Positions 22,889-36,506 of a DNA stretch of 64,000 nucleotides are shown in pieces. This stretch comes from Sipunculus nudus. Taxonomy: Eukaryota; Annelida; Sipuncula; Golfingiida; Sipunculidae. The translations under genes were made by a program, and so were the position numbers. The stretch covers positions 68,812,659 to 68,876,658 of the forward strand of contig CM049313.1 in assembly GCA_026874595.1 (NCBI GenBank), written 5' to 3'. The notes beneath the pieces are model-generated. The model was not told the DNA's origin and did no database searches. It saw only the letters and a program-made list of their open reading frames with translations. Every line of letters begins with the position of its first letter. The stretch's first letter is position 1.

Positions 22889-24120
22889 AAAGGGCACCTG
22901 TAACAGACACCCTGAGTATGCAATCCACCATCATCCCTCAAATCCACAAAATAATTGAGTAAAACGATTGAGGTTAGCAAGGTCACCCCGAGAGCATCAC
23001 TGCCATCCACCAGCATGGTATATAGCCAAGGAGGGGCGGGGGGGGGGGGGGGGGGGGGGCGACGTATACGACCACTTTGCAATTACCTCGTCAACAATTC
23101 TTGAAACATTTGTATAACGTAAACTATCCGAGGAAGCACGTGTATTAGTTTCAGACAATTCTGTTTATATTTACTATACCGCGTCACGGATATTACACCG
23201 CACAATTGATCAACAGGTTTATCAATATGTAGAATGTTTCACGGAAAAATACCTTCTGTTAGTTATATTTGGCATGGATGCTGTCGACGCATACTCTACA
23301 TTAGCTCCATTTACTTAATTTTTTTAATTTACACTTCTGAGGCGCAATGGCTCTATCTGGCCTAAAAACGTGCAGTGCGAATGAATGTGTGCACGAGATC
23401 TGTCCCAGACATTCATAGACAGATCTCATGTGAAGAGAATGTAAAAGTAAATTGGCATACCCAGCTGAGGAAGCATAATTAACAAGAACACAGCAAGAGT
23501 GCATAATACGCCCGTCGAATCTTGTGACCTCTGTTAATATGCGGTAATTTCGGGCATATTGAATACAGGTGAATAACAATTTGCAGACAAGTCATAGCGA
23601 GTTTCAGGGAAATCCAACCAATACGCGAAAGTCATCGTCTGTCCCCTAGGCTTACAATGCGTGGATTTTCCCAAAATTAAACTCTCGAGAGACAATGCGT
23701 TGGTAAATAGTTGTGAAAATGTGAAAATCCATTTGACCTCTAGACAGTTATCGAAGTTACACAAGCAAAAAAAATCATTTTGAGAATTGTGGACGGACGC
23801 CGCATTTCCATGGCAAAGCTTGGGGCCAAGGCCGGACGAAAACAAGTGTACTTAAAACATGCCAGTTTCTACAACAATTATTGACACACTCGGGTTCTGA
23901 TCAGGCAAGCTGTCATCCACAATTTTATATAAGACTAATAGGGAAATAAATATAAACAATGCCCAGATATTGCGATTCAAGGCAATGTAGGGGATTACAG
24001 GGATGAAAGTTAATTGAAGGCATTCGTTTAATTACGTCTAACAAGTCCAAGAGCACCACATATCAGTAAATCAATTTCGTCGTTACTGAGAAATCAATTC
24101 TTACAAATTTCGAGAACAAG
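22889..24120. other. Unassigned sequence with a poly-G tract
   Basis: G22 run at 23038-23059. No repeat family or recognisable exon. Minus-strand frames of 92 aa (23301-23579) and 103 aa (23534-23845) resemble nothing I know and lack clear splice context. Confidence 0.4.
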
Positions 24121-25708
24121 ACCGAACCATGGCAGGTGGCCAGTTCGGTAAACGTCACAGCCAGTAGGTTTATCACTCATATAGGAAGATACAGCAAACT
24201 GGCTAAGTTCAGCTTCACGTAACTCAGCCAAAAAGCACTGAACCAAAACCATTTGAACAAACTTGAATTATCAACATCTGAGGATAATTAATGTGTTAGA
24301 TTTAAGAATTTGGCCCAGTGGTTTCTGAGATCTTTGTAGCCACAGAGCTAAAATGGTCTGTTATGGCATATGACTAAATTCAGCTTCCCATAACTCTGCC
24401 ATAAGTCACTAAACAGTGACCATTTGAACAAACATCAGATGACCAAGTTCAACTTCCTGTAACTATGCCAAAAATCACCGAACTGGAACCATTCGAACAA
24501 ATTTGAGAGAGATGGTATAAGAGATTATTTCTGTAAAATATTGAACAATTTGGCTGGACCGTTTCGAAGATTTTGAAAGTTTTTTTTTAGCCTTTTCTCT
24601 ATAAAATCTAAGAAAATGCAGTTAACCAAACAAGGGACCCATGGGTCACGGCGCTCAGCTCGTGCCATGGTCAAAGTTGGGCAAAATTTAAGGTACTCAT
24701 TTTAAATTTATACTAATAACTTATAAAATTTAAAAATTCATAACTAATTTTGGGTATTCAATTGAATCTTGATTAAATAATGTTACATCCCTGACAAAAA
24801 ATCTATAGCTTCAGCAATCCTCTTGTTAAGGGACTAAATATATTTCTTAATTTTTTAAAAAGTGCATTATGTTTGGGCCTATAACTTAAAACAATTACGC
24901 AATACTGACATCATTTCTGGCATGTGCATAGCGAATGTATAGAAAATATGTATATTATATATGATCAAAGTCTGATCAGTGGTTTTGATATTAGGCAGTC
25001 TTAAGTGTAACAATGGGTTTTTAATGGACAAATGAAGTTTTTCATTAATATTTCGAAGGATTTAAGTCCTAGTGACCAAAATCTTTGCATGGTAGGTGAT
25101 TTTGGAGATATCTAACTGTATGCCAAATTTAAGGAACTTAGAGCTGAAGCTGGGCAGCAGAGCTCTAGCAAACTGCATAACACTAGCTTGATGTAAACAA
25201 TATGTGACATTGTGCTTGGAAACTTGAATAAAATCTACAGTTTTTGATCAACTGGTTTCAAATTTTTCAAACAGTTGAAATGCTAACAAAAACATGCTTT
25301 GAAAATTAAATCCACAGCAGTTACTGAAAAAAAATGCTTTAAAAATTAAATCCACAGCGGTTTCAGGTAAAAAACGTGCCATGGTCAAAGTTGGGCAATA
25401 TTTAAGGTACCAATTTTTTATTTTTGCTAATATTTTAAAAAATTTAAAAGATTTTTATCTAATTTTGGGTATACAATTTAACTTTGATAAATAAAAGTTA
25501 TATTACTGGAAAAAATTGCTTAGCTTTAAACAGTTTTGTGTTAAGTGATCAAATTTCTTTCCTGATTATTTACAAAATGCATTATGTTTTGGCCCATAAC
25601 ATTTTTAATTATATAATACAGACCTAATTTCTGGCATGTACATAGGATCTATATAGAGGATCATTTATGGTAAATATGAGGAAAAACAGAGGAGTGGTTT
25701 TGCTATTA

Positions 25709-28126
25709 CGGGGTTCATGCATTTCCAGCAGATCAAAATTTCATGACTTTTTCAGGACCTGCGACAAAAAAAAAAATCATGACTTTTTCTTCGTCAATTT
25801 GACATGAAAATGATACGAAGGAAACTTGATACGGATCATCCTTGCTCATTAAGATATGATGAATATAGCTTAAAGAATACATATATAGTTAAATATTTTT
25901 AAGAGTCAATATTTAAAAATGTAGATTTTTTTATTTTCCTCTCATTGTTAAAACAAATATTTGCATGGGCATTAGATCATTAAACCATTAAATTGAACAC
26001 AGAGAATGATTAAGTAAAAACAATCTGGTTTAACAGATCAGTCTTGCATTTTTTTATTTTAAGATTTAATGTTTTAATAAAAAAATTCAATATTGAGTAT
26101 GAAATATAACACCTGACAAGCTTTCAAACTGTCAATTAAATTACTTTCAAACACAGAGATGCAACAACCAAAGAATCAATCAGGGTGGTATGGTATCAGA
26201 GAACAAACACTGTTTAATTCGAGATAGCAAGACTGTGACTGCACCATTTATACTTTGATGTATTACTATTTTAAATTAATCAATGTAATGTCATCAGTTT
26301 GATATATGGAAGAAAAAGAAAGATTTTGATTAAGGTAATAAATTTAACTTTCTTAAAGAGGTCCAGTGACATTAGCTACTAATACTGTAGGAGTGTGAAC
26401 CTGTCACTTTAATCTGAGCTCACATCAGCATTTAATTCCCCTATTATCGCTCATATCACGCTTCTGCGTACCAAAGAAATGTTTTGAATTATCATGTTCC
26501 TATCTACATAATCATGGAATATAATATGTTCTCAATTATCGTTTCATAAAAATAAGTAAAACTACACCTTTATAAGTGTTTAGCTGGTTCCAAAGCAGTC
26601 TAGTCCTATCATAATTTTCCTTGCCGTCAGCCATGAGGCATGCACGGTTGCACTGACCGGTCCGCACATTAACACGCTGTGTACAGGACATGGCGTTGAA
26701 ATAAGACCAGTTGTAGGAAGATTTATTTTCGAAAAAATATTGGATATTACAGTTAGTTTTAACCACCGCGCAAATTTAAGCTATTTAAATAATACATATA
26801 ATTGAGAAGCATACAACAATTTTTGCACCGGAAAACACCATCAAAGTTACCAGGGAGTAATAAGGCGGGAAAACTTTGGCGCCCACGGTGTCGTTTACTC
26901 ATTCCATTGAAATAGACTGCGTCTCTTTTTCTGCTTAATCTGTCTGGACAATTTTTTCGTCAATCTTCAATTTTTTATCTTTAAAACTTAAATATTTTAA
27001 CTCTTGGTTTTTGCGATTTTTTATCAGACCGTTATGTGTATTCATAACGTCCCGTCAGTTCTACTACCAACAGTGAAAACAGGTGTAGGCGGGAACGGTT
27101 TCCCGCCAAACCATCTGGAATGCACAGGCTATGAAATGCTACACGTGCATGCATACACCAGGCCTCATTGGTATTTTGGACAAGACTTTCCCACATGACA
27201 GTATATATATTATTAATCAGTTTTGGTTTAGTTATGATCTTAAAGGGATACACATATGCTTGAGGTATGTGCATTATAAATTCGCTATGCATCAGAAGGC
27301 CTGGGAGGGCAGGGATAAGGCATTAAAACTCGGTAGACTCCCGGAAAACGGGAGTGTTGGAATCTCTAACTGGACAATAATTATGCCATCGTAATGACTA
27401 TAAAGGCAATTAACACTTATTTATACCTTTCTGAAAATCGCAGCATATTATACTTTTCTTTCATTTTAAAAACTTAAGTTTTTAAATTGCAATTCTCAAT
27501 ACACAACAGTCTTTCATCAAAAGAATTTTTATTTATGATTTAACAAATTGAACTCATAGGCTTAATTATTTTTTATTGCAAACGACAGTGAAATACCTAC
27601 CATTTTTATTCGTCTCATATAGGCCTACGTACCATTTTTAGCTTCTCCCCTGTGATGTCAAACTATATTTGCACAAAACGCCACTGCCGTGACCACTCCA
27701 TTACAGAAAGCGTAGAATTTGGTTTGCTTGGTATCCTACGAACAACACTCAATTCTTGAAATTGTGCATCTTGAATGCATGTTTAGCTGAATGAAGACTG
27801 CCCTGGCATTTTTTTTAACGAAAGTATTCATAAGAATGGCATGACGGCAATGGGGCGGGATTGACCGCCCAGATAGGGAAAAGCGGATGCCAACCTAAGT
27901 TGGAACGGCACTATATGGGGAGAAATGTCCAGGTGTAGTCTGGTTAAGGTGGTTTTCATGATCACGTACGTTCAACCTTTGACAAATATAAAGTTGATAC
28001 AAAATATTTTTAAACAGTCAGAAAAATGAAAAATTATGACTTTTGAGAATTTTCTAAAAAATGACTTTTAAGTACTGATTTTTTAAATCTCAAAAATCAT
28101 GACTTTTTAAGGACGTACGAACCCTG
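25709..28126. mobile_element. hAT-like TIR element with 5-bp target duplication
   Basis: The left end CGGGGTTCATGC and the right end reading inward CAGGGTTCGTACGTCC share imperfect terminal inverted repeats; both continue into AAAAGTCATGA-type sequence. Direct repeats TATTA at 25704-25708 and 28127-28131 flank it, and relatives (for example 24975-24990) have the uninterrupted GATATTAGGCAG. No transposase was recognised. A minus-strand frame at 26536-26766 has a protein-like stretch (CTQRVNVRTGQCNRACLMAD) but no known family. The superfamily is uncertain: the CAGGG-type end suggests hAT, but 5 bp is short for it. Confidence 0.6.
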
Positions 28127-28166
28127 TATTAGGCAGTCCTGAAGTGTAAAAATAGGTTTTTAATAA

Positions 28167-30927
28167 CAAGGCCTACAGGCCTAATGCGAACCTGTGCATT
28201 GAGAATACACCAGGTATAATGCTTCAATGCTGGACAACTACTTTTCATGTATATGGACAATGCAAGTACTAACTTTTTTGAATATGAAACAATTACACAA
28301 AGATCACTGCTGAAATTCTGGCATGGGTGCACACAACACAAAAATGATTGTAGCTGGCATCACCAGTCTTGTATACAACAAAGCTATCAGAGATATATAC
28401 ATATGCCCAATTTCAGACTGATATATCAAACCCCTCCTGAGAAAACGCAGGGACACAAACTGTGCAAAAGTCATTGTAGGTGGTGACACCTGACTTGTGA
28501 GCGAGACAGCCATCAAAGACACATAGACAGGTCATTATATTAGGCAAATACATCAAACTTACCTCGAGTCTGATGCATGGGGCTGACCAGGCTTAGGTGA
28601 GAAAGGCAGTTGCCCCGAGTGAACTGTGACAAATTGCTTGCTCAGGCTACTGCACTGAGTGAACTCATGACCTGCACCTAGCTAGACTGAGTAAACTTTT
28701 GACCTGTACCTGGCTGCACTGAGTGAACTCTTGACCTGTTGCATAATCTGACACAGTTGGCAGTCTGCCAAAGCTATTAATAGATCCAGGCTGAACTTTG
28801 GTGCCAAATCTGATGCAGAGGGCAGTCTACCACTGCTATAAATAGAATGCAGCTACTGCACAGAGTGAACTCCTGACCTATACCTGGCTGCACCGAGTGA
28901 ACTCTTGACCTGTTGCCTAATCTGAAATAGTAGCGACACCACTGCATAAGCTCTCAGATTGGTTCCACATGCAGCCCTGAGGGGCATGACACACATGAGG
29001 TGATCACATCATACTCATGAGTTGATCACATGCTACCTATGAGGTTATCACATGGTGCCCATAAGGTGTTCACATGTCACCCATGAGGTGATCACATGCC
29101 TTGTGCTTGGCTGCACTGATTGAACTCTTGACCTATATCTGGCTGCACTGAATGAACTCTTGATCTGTTGCCTAATCTGAAACAGTTGGCAGTTTCTCAA
29201 CCTATTTAAAATTACAGACACAATCTTGGCCTGTTTGTAAATCTGTTTACACATACTGAAAGACTTTGGCTAAAATACTTTTAAATCTTTTATATCATAC
29301 TTGAACCATTCGAACAAACTTGTAAGGTATGATATAAAAGATTATTTCTGTGAAATACTGAACAATTTGGCTTGACCGTTTCGTCGGAGAAGATTTTTAA
29401 ATTTTTTTTCTCATTAAAATCTAAGAAAATGCAGAGTTTTTCAGATGGCTTATTTTTTACATTATATTTCATGATGCTAGCTCCAGTCGTTTTCGAATAG
29501 TATGGGTTAACTTACAGAAGATGGACTATGGACGCCGCCACAACATCAAATTAGCTCACAGGCTCACTAAAAATTACTACAGATGCATATTGACTGCAAA
29601 ATTATAATACAGATATATCTCACTGATGGCAAAATCTTGAATTAAGTTGAGTATGGATACCAATTATTTATAATCTATGTATAGCCGTCTTTATATACCC
29701 ACAGAGAGCTGTATACCTGTGATTGTTAACATTGCCTGGTATGAAGTATATCTAAAATCATAAATCTACATTTTTTAAAAGCTTTTAAAAAACATTCTTG
29801 TCAATATTAACCATAGATAACCTGAAATCTGAAAGTCTAGAGGCATGATGTAAGGGATGCTGATAAACTGGTGCAAGGCTAGATGAATCTGCTTTACACA
29901 GCTACCATATATGGTAAAATGACTTAATTCAATCTATATAATTCAGCCATAATTCCATCTTTGGAACCATAAAAGATAATCATTATAAGAATTATTCAGG
30001 GGACTATTCTTGTAAAATATTAAACAAGTTGGCCTCAGTCTAAAAATGTTTCCCAGGTTTATAACTCATATGGGAAAATACTACAAAATGGCTAAATTAA
30101 GCTACCCATAACTCAGCCAAAAATCACTGAACCAAAACCATTTGAACAAACTTGAATTATCAACATCTAAGGATAATTAATGTGTGAGATTTAAGACTTT
30201 GGCCCAGTGGTTTTTGAGATTTTTGTAGCCACTTAGCTAAAATGGGCTGTTAATATGGTATGTGACTAAATTCAGCTTCCCATAACTAAGCCAAAAGTCA
30301 CTGAACTGAGACCATTTGAACATACTTCAGATAGCACTACCCTAGGATCATTTCTGTGCGACATTAAACAATTTGGCCATACCGTTTCAGAGAAGAAGTT
30401 ATTTGTAGCTGTCAGTATGATAAGGGCACTGATGACCCCCGTACAAAAAAGGCCGATGCAGGTGGCGCCACCAATACCTCAATTTAAGATATGACTCATG
30501 TGACCAACATTGGCATAAAATTTGGTGATGATAGCTCATGCTGTTTCTAAGATTGTAATTTTAGTATGCTTTTTTGGACAGATGACCAAGTTCAACTAGC
30601 TGTAACTCAGCCAAAAATCACCGAACTTAAACCATTCGAACATACTTGAGAGAGATTGTTCCAGGGATCATTTCTGTGAAATATTGGACAATTTGGCTTA
30701 ACAGTTTCGGAGAAGAAGATTTTTAAAGCTTTTTTAGCTTCTTCCCTATAAAATCTAAGAAAATGCAGTGAGCCAAAAAATAAGCAAAATCCGATAGAGT
30801 TTTTCAGATGACTAATTTTTTGCATAAAATTTTGTGATGCTAACTCTTGCCGTTTTCAAGTTAGTATGGGTTAACGTACAGACGACGGACGACGCCACAC
30901 CATCGCATAAGCTCACAGGTTCGCTAA
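28167..30927 (+). mobile_element. F3 element, full-length copy
   Basis: Starts CAAGGCCTACAGGCCTAATG (palindromic AGGCCT-AC-AGGCCT) and ends ACGGACGACGCCACACCATC, then GCATAAGCTCACAGGTTCGC and TAAAAA (30927). It is inserted in F2'-like sequence: the flanks GGTTTTTAATA and AATTTGAGGTTTTTCC match the uninterrupted site at about 46850-46875. It includes diverged palindrome cores at about 28342, 28476 and 30458, repeated CTGCACTGAGTGAACTCTTG segments and several GTGATCACATG segments. No target duplication is obvious. Confidence 0.7.
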
Positions 30928-31471
30928 AAATTTGAGGTTTTTCCTTAGTTTCTCAAAGGAACGAAGTCGCAAAGACCCAGTTTTCGGCTTGGTAGGAGAT
31001 CTAACATTATGCCAAATTTTGGATACTTAGGTCTTACGGTTTAAAAACGTGCCACAATTACGGACAGACAGATAGAAGACGGACCACGACTATAGCTCAG
31101 ATGATTTAGAGTCAGCTGAGCTAAACATAAGCAAAATCCGATGGAGTTTTCCAGATGTCTTATTTTTTGCATAAAATTTCCTGATGCTAGCTCGATATTT
31201 TCGAAAAAGTATGGGTTAACGTACAGACGACGGCACACCATCGCATTAGCGAATGTGTAGATTTGAAGTGGGTCCGCAAGGGTCATATTTCGGGAAGAGC
31301 AGCCTGGTTTCTAATGGTTATCATCAATGCAAACACGCCTCAGTTGAGGTAACAGATCTTAACTGATGCCAAATGTTCTGGTATATGGATGGTCATTTTC
31401 AAGATTTCCTTGGTCCATTACTTCATGTCAGAGTTGCTTTTCTTCAAGAAGATCAGATTTTTTAGGAACAA

Positions 31472-31495
31472 CCCCCCCCCCCCCCCCCCCCCCCC
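31472..31495. repeat. Poly-C run (C24)
   Basis: Twenty-four consecutive C. The proline-rich frames across it on the + strand are artefacts. Confidence 0.95.
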
Positions 31496-31639
31496 TCGAG
31501 CTAGAACAAATATTTATGCCCCTCCCCCCAGCTTCTGGTTATTTCAGCATAAATTGTTGCAGCAATTCATGAAATCAATTAACTGACAGAGCAATTGGAT
31601 GAAAGAGAGACCTTTTCGCTTGCAACTTTTCAATTACTG

Positions 31640-31679
31640 AATTTTAAAATGTCAAAATCATGACCTTTTCAGGACAAAG
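31640..31679. mobile_element. Isolated terminus similar to the hAT-like element
   Basis: Read on the minus strand it starts CAGTGTTCCTTTGTCC and continues AAGGTCATGATTTTGA, parallel to the right end at 28126. A matching left end was not found. Confidence 0.35.
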
Positions 31680-34391
31680 GAACACTGCATATTATAACAC
31701 CATATCCCTCCAATATGTACAACAAAAAGTTTCAGTACAAATGAACTTTAATGAATAGTCAAAACAAACAGGCTTTGCAATAAACAGGTCCTCTTGGCAT
31801 TTGAATATTCAATAACCTTTGCCCTTTGGACGAAAACTGTTAAACAAAAATTAAATATCAACGCAAACCAAATTTCAAAATCCCAAAATATAACATCAAT
31901 ATAGCAGCATCCTCAGGGACACAGGTCTGCTCTAAACAAATCAATGATTAAGGTCTATATAAAATGAAAAGTTAATTGATTCTGCTTAAAACGATTGTAA
32001 AAAAAATCAATAAAACAAATCAAAATTAACTGGATACTATACATTAAAAGCTCAAGATTTTCAAAACAATTTTTTTCAAGTATGTAAATTACAACTTGTG
32101 ATGTCCATATTGAAGAAGCAGCTCTGAAAACAAACTTACCCACTGCAACCTTACAGCTTTACAATTCACAAAATTACAAACAGTGCATAGGTCTTAACCA
32201 CCTGGCTTTCCGGTATAAAATCTTATGCAAACTAAAGTAAATCACATACTTGTTAAACTAACCTATATTTCAGCACTTTTTGTAACCTATATTTTAGAGG
32301 TTTTTGATTATCTGAAGTATCTAACTAATAATCCAGTCTAATAGCCTGCATCTAGCAAAAAGAAAAATATGAATTAATTACACTTGGTCATATGAATAAC
32401 CTTGCAACTTAAATGTCAAGAAAAAAGTTCATGGTAATAGTGAAGAAGCCTGTTATGTACTTCATAATGTCTGTGTACAATAACGGTCTGGCTTTTTACG
32501 GGTCAAATCCTAACATTAACACAAACCTATCTGTCTTAATACAGTAACCAGTCAAAGACTAACTTTTACCATTACTGCCAGCAAATATTACATAAAAAAG
32601 TCGCCTGAAAATGGGAAAAACATGTATTTTTCACAAAGTACTGGATTTCCCAGATTGTTAAAGTCTCTTATTCACACAATCATAATTATGATAGCAATAA
32701 AACATTTTCCTTTTATGCGATATTCACAAACAGGACTCCTATATTCCTTATTTGAACAACCTATCAGAAGTAATGAAGCCTGAATAAAAATTTGCAGCAG
32801 ATTTCAAATATTTAATAATGAATGAACTGCCCTGATCAATATTGAAATTCATCCCGTGATATAACCTACTGAGGATACAAAAGGCAATGCATATCTGACA
32901 ATTTTAGGAAAGGTCCCTTCAAATCTGACAACTATTTATATAAATATCAGCTGGCTTTAAAGTGACCTGCGAAGTAGAATTGGTTCAAAGGACTTGCATC
33001 AAAATCTGGCAGGAACAATTGAATTTATTAATTTAATGGCATCAACCCTGATATCACTTACAGGGTTTCAAAATTAACGATTCATAATTAAACTGATTTT
33101 ACGAGAGACCCCATGGACACTGATGTTTGGATATTACCATATGGGGAGCACCAAAATTTGTCTTATGCTAAGACGAGACTTGTGTGGTTTACATGTAGCT
33201 TGGCTTAACAATGTGGGATCATACACAGGGTAACTAACTGTAGCAATCTTATATTATATTGCACAGCATTCTTATTCAGGCTTTAACAATATTTTGCTAT
33301 AAATTCTTGATATATTTGTAAAAAAGTCTATAGAGGGTACAGACCCTATTGCTATCTTCAGCTAGAGTATAAAAATCCTTTATAGAAAATGGGTTCTTGT
33401 GTTACTAGTGGGGGATTCTAAGCTATGCTGGTTCCTTCGTCTAAATAAAATCGGGTCTTCTGTGTAGGATACCTTAATCATTCTATCATAAAATCATCAT
33501 CATCCTTGGATATATCACAGAGGGAAGACTGTCAGATACAAACTGCAGGCCAGTCTTGAAAATGTTCATATATTGTCACAAAAATAGTGAATAGATCCTG
33601 TACAAGATAATGTTCACGGAACACGTTTTGATAACGGTAATTGATTCTTCAGTGATCACTAATACACAAGAGCCCCAACAAACACTTGTTAAACTTGCAA
33701 CCTTTAACAATTTTAATACCCAATAGCATTCTGGTATGTTTCCTGTGATTTAGAGGGACAGTCCCCTTTCAGAAAAAAATTATCTTTATTATGTGACAGT
33801 GACCAGCTTGGCTGGAATTCAACCAAGATAAGTAATTCGCTTTTCAAAATCAACATTCACGTTTCTTCCCAATATACATTTTCTGTTCATCACACCTGCA
33901 ACCAATAAATGAGGAAAAAAAATTAATTAATTTTTTAAACATTAGTTGTAAATTCCATTGGGGTGGGTCACTCAAATTCTTTTTAATAAAGTACATTGAC
34001 AGGATCTACACAACCAAATAACGATGCGTACTTGTAAGGTTCCACTCTGTACTTCCATTTTCCATGTATCTGAACCAACTACAAGTTTCAAGCAGTGCTC
34101 CCTACAACATATGGATTCTTTCTAGCTGCAAGTAAACACTAGTAGATATAAATTTAGCCAAATTTGAAATATTAACATATTATTCCAACATGTAATATAG
34201 AACCTGCTAATGGCGGTGTATAACTGATAAACAGAACTCGTCAACATGTAAATTCAAGAAATGTCAAATACAAACAGTGTACAAAAATATATAATAAAAC
34301 AATCAAAAACAAACTGTAATCTCTCACAAGAGTTCAAATTCTCTCATCAACATTCCTATGTCATTTCACACTCAGTCTGGAAAAAAAAGTT
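31680..34391. other. AT-rich non-repetitive stretch, possible 3' UTR of the minus-strand gene
   Basis: No repeat family of the window and no exon recognised. It lies directly downstream (minus strand) of the putative terminal exon, so it may include its 3' UTR. Several TTTATT motifs (AATAAA on the minus strand, for example near 33786) could be poly(A) signals. Confidence 0.3.
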
Positions 34392-34528
34392 TCAGAGTGT
34401 ACTTGATATTAAGAAGATAGGATCCAGTCCACATCTGTCCTTCGAAGCTCTTCTTCTAAACCCTGGAGCTCTGGCCTTCTGTCTTGGTCTTGATTTTGGC
34501 TTTACTTCCGGCGGTAAGGGTGAAAGCT
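34392..34528 (-). CDS. Alternative last exon of the same minus-strand gene
   Basis: If the 59-bp stretch 34529-34587 is spliced out, the phase-1 G from 34588 plus AG gives Glu and the frame continues ELSPLPPEVKPKSRPRQKAR, APGFRRRASKDRCGLDPIFL, ISSTL and stop. The tail is basic and Pro-rich. The very short intron is the weak point. Confidence 0.3.
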
Positions 34529-34662
34529 CTGAATTGTGAGTGGAGCCCCTCGTATGAATGCAGCAGCACCATTGGTCATGCACTCACCAGCAGCCCCTGC
34601 ATGTCCATTCATCATGGAGGAATGTAACAGTCCATTATTGTACACGTGGCCCCCTCCATACA
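34502..34662 (-). CDS. Putative terminal exon of an unidentified minus-strand gene
   Basis: On the minus strand the acceptor TTGACCAG precedes 34662. The open frame reads MYGGGHVYNNGLLHSSMMNG, HAGAAGECMTNGAAAFIRGA, PLTIQSFHPYRRK and stops at 34502-34504. The phase matches the donor of the exon at 60048-60182. An internal donor CTG|GTGAGT (34587/34588) and acceptor AATTCAG (34529) would remove 59 bp and continue, again in phase, into ELSPLPPEVKPKSRPRQKAR and on to a stop at 34392. Either ending is open. I do not recognise the protein. Confidence 0.4.
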
Positions 34663-35242
34663 CTGGTCAAGGAGAAGATTATGAAAGTATCAGTGTAAAC
34701 TAAAATTACAAGTGTGAAACTGATATGATTCAATTTTTTTTTTCAATTTTTTTTTTATTTTCAATTATTTCTTCCATATCTATATGTACTTCCATTGGTA
34801 TTCCCAAATAAATGTGGCGTCCAATCAAGCAGAAATCTCAGGAGTACCCCACATGCTACTTCTATAGCCAGCACATAATGGATGAAGTTTGTGACAAGAC
34901 ATGATAGCAAAGGGGAAAGGAACCAATTACAGGTGATGCAAGTATGAACAAGCAAATTCGTGGACTTTTAATGTCCTCTGCTTCCGTTGTTGTCCTTCAT
35001 GCTTGCCCTATCAATATGTTTTAGTTTTTAATTTAGACTGAAGATGTCTTCACATGTCACAGTGGCTGTGTTTTAGTTTTCATTGCCCCTGAAGATGTCT
35101 CCACGTTATAAATTTTGGTGGTTAATTTTGAACAAAATTTTTGTTTTGTTTTTGTGCTGATAGGAATAAATTTTTAGACAGACACTACAAAACCAATCCC
35201 AACCAAGGTTTGCATAAGAGCAATCACTGACCCAAATTTGAA
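34663..35242. other. Native intron remnant left of F5 (minus-strand gene)
   Basis: About 580 bp without repeat families, with T-runs at 34734-34760. With 59965-60047 on the other side it makes up nearly all of the intron that is not transposon-derived. Confidence 0.35.
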
Positions 35243-36506
35243 CTAGATATTTCTTGGCACCGCAGGTGCCATAGGATCCCCAGACAATTAACCCCCCCCC
35301 CCCCCAAGCCCTTCATAAGATGAATGAATCTAACCTGTAAGTTTGATGACTGTACCAACAATTTTTTTTTTAGTTATTTCCGTAATTTAATTTTAACATG
35401 ATCCCTGCTGTGACCTTGAAAAAATGTATCAAGGTCATCCATGTACAAATTTGATGTAGCCGTTGATAAGCAGCATCAAACTTGTGGGTTCGGTGACTGT
35501 ACCTCAAATTCTTACAAATTTATTGCGTTAACATCATTTTAACAAGAAAACAACACAAGGTGGCATCACCTGTCTTCTGCAAAAGACAAAGCTATCCAAG
35601 ATCTTCGGTCAATTTGATATTTGGATCATTTCATGTGTCCCGAGATATTACTGAGATTAATAAAGATTTTGTGTGAATTTCACCAAATATGGGAATATTC
35701 AAAATCAAGGCCACACTCATAGGAAAGGTCATGACCCCAATTTAAATAAACATCATCCCATAACCCATATCTATGTATATGCATAATATAAAAGAAATCT
35801 GTCCATTAGTTTTTGACTTATAATGCTCACAGTACTGTCAAGTGGCAGTTTTGAGGGTATCTAAGGGCCCAAAAACAAGTGAAGAATAATAGGTGGTGCC
35901 ACCAGTTTCTGGAACATGACAACCCTATCCATGATCTTTGATCAACTTGAATTAGGGATCAATCCATGCAAGATTTCTTGAGATATATAAGAATTTGTGT
36001 GATTTTCCCCAAAATTGGACCTGTTCAAGGTGAAAGACACTCTCCTCGTAAAGGTCATGACCTCATTTTGAATAGGCATCGTCCTCTCACCCATATCTAT
36101 ACATATACCAAGTTTGGTAAAGATCTGCGAAATATTTTTTGAGTTATCGCACCAACAAGATTTATATGCAGTGGGGGACCGTCATGAAAACATATATACC
36201 GTAAAATCTGTGAAATTTCGTACCTCGATGAATTTTGTACACGGTCTTTCTTCAGTAACCATAATTATTAAAATGACATGTTAAATTTCGAACTGCCGAT
36301 GGTCTGTTACGCCACATTTGACGTTAGCAGGACTGCCGTGAATGTAACACTGACGTAACCTCACCCTTTTATCTGGTTTTGAACAAGCCTACCGGTCCGA
36401 TCAATGTGATTGCCATGCTATTGACAATTAAGATGAATTATATCTACATCATATAGAATGTAATTTGACTGAAAACTAAGATTTTTGTTTCCGCGACAAT
36501 AAATAA

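Larger units (their letters stand above)
24631..31125 (+). mobile_element. F2 element (CAAGGGACCCATGGGTC ... GAGCTAAA) with two nested insertions
   Basis: Starts CAAGGGACCCATGGGTCACG and ends with the hairpin TAGCTCAGATGA ... GTCAGCTGAGCTAAA (31094-31125). The joined flanks read as an uninterrupted F3 sequence, with no target duplication beyond 1-2 bp. It contains the hAT-like element 25709-28126 and the F3 copy 28167-30927; its own sequence is only about 1.3 kb. No protein is encoded. Confidence 0.7.
24121..31250 (+). mobile_element. F3 element remnant interrupted by an F2 element
   Basis: F3 sequence runs 24121-24630 and resumes at 31126-31250. Its intact counterparts at 30765-30785 and 59612-59640 have the two sides joined, which defines the insertion. 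The right part ends in a decayed 3' terminus (GTACAGACGACGGCACACCA) without the final CTAAAA. Confidence 0.6.

Noticed and set aside
23534-23845. 103-aa minus-strand frame as a gene
   Set aside because: No recognised domain, no splice or promoter context, and composition like the surrounding DNA.
31366-31586. Proline-rich frames
   Set aside because: They depend on the C24 homopolymer and have no other coding signal.
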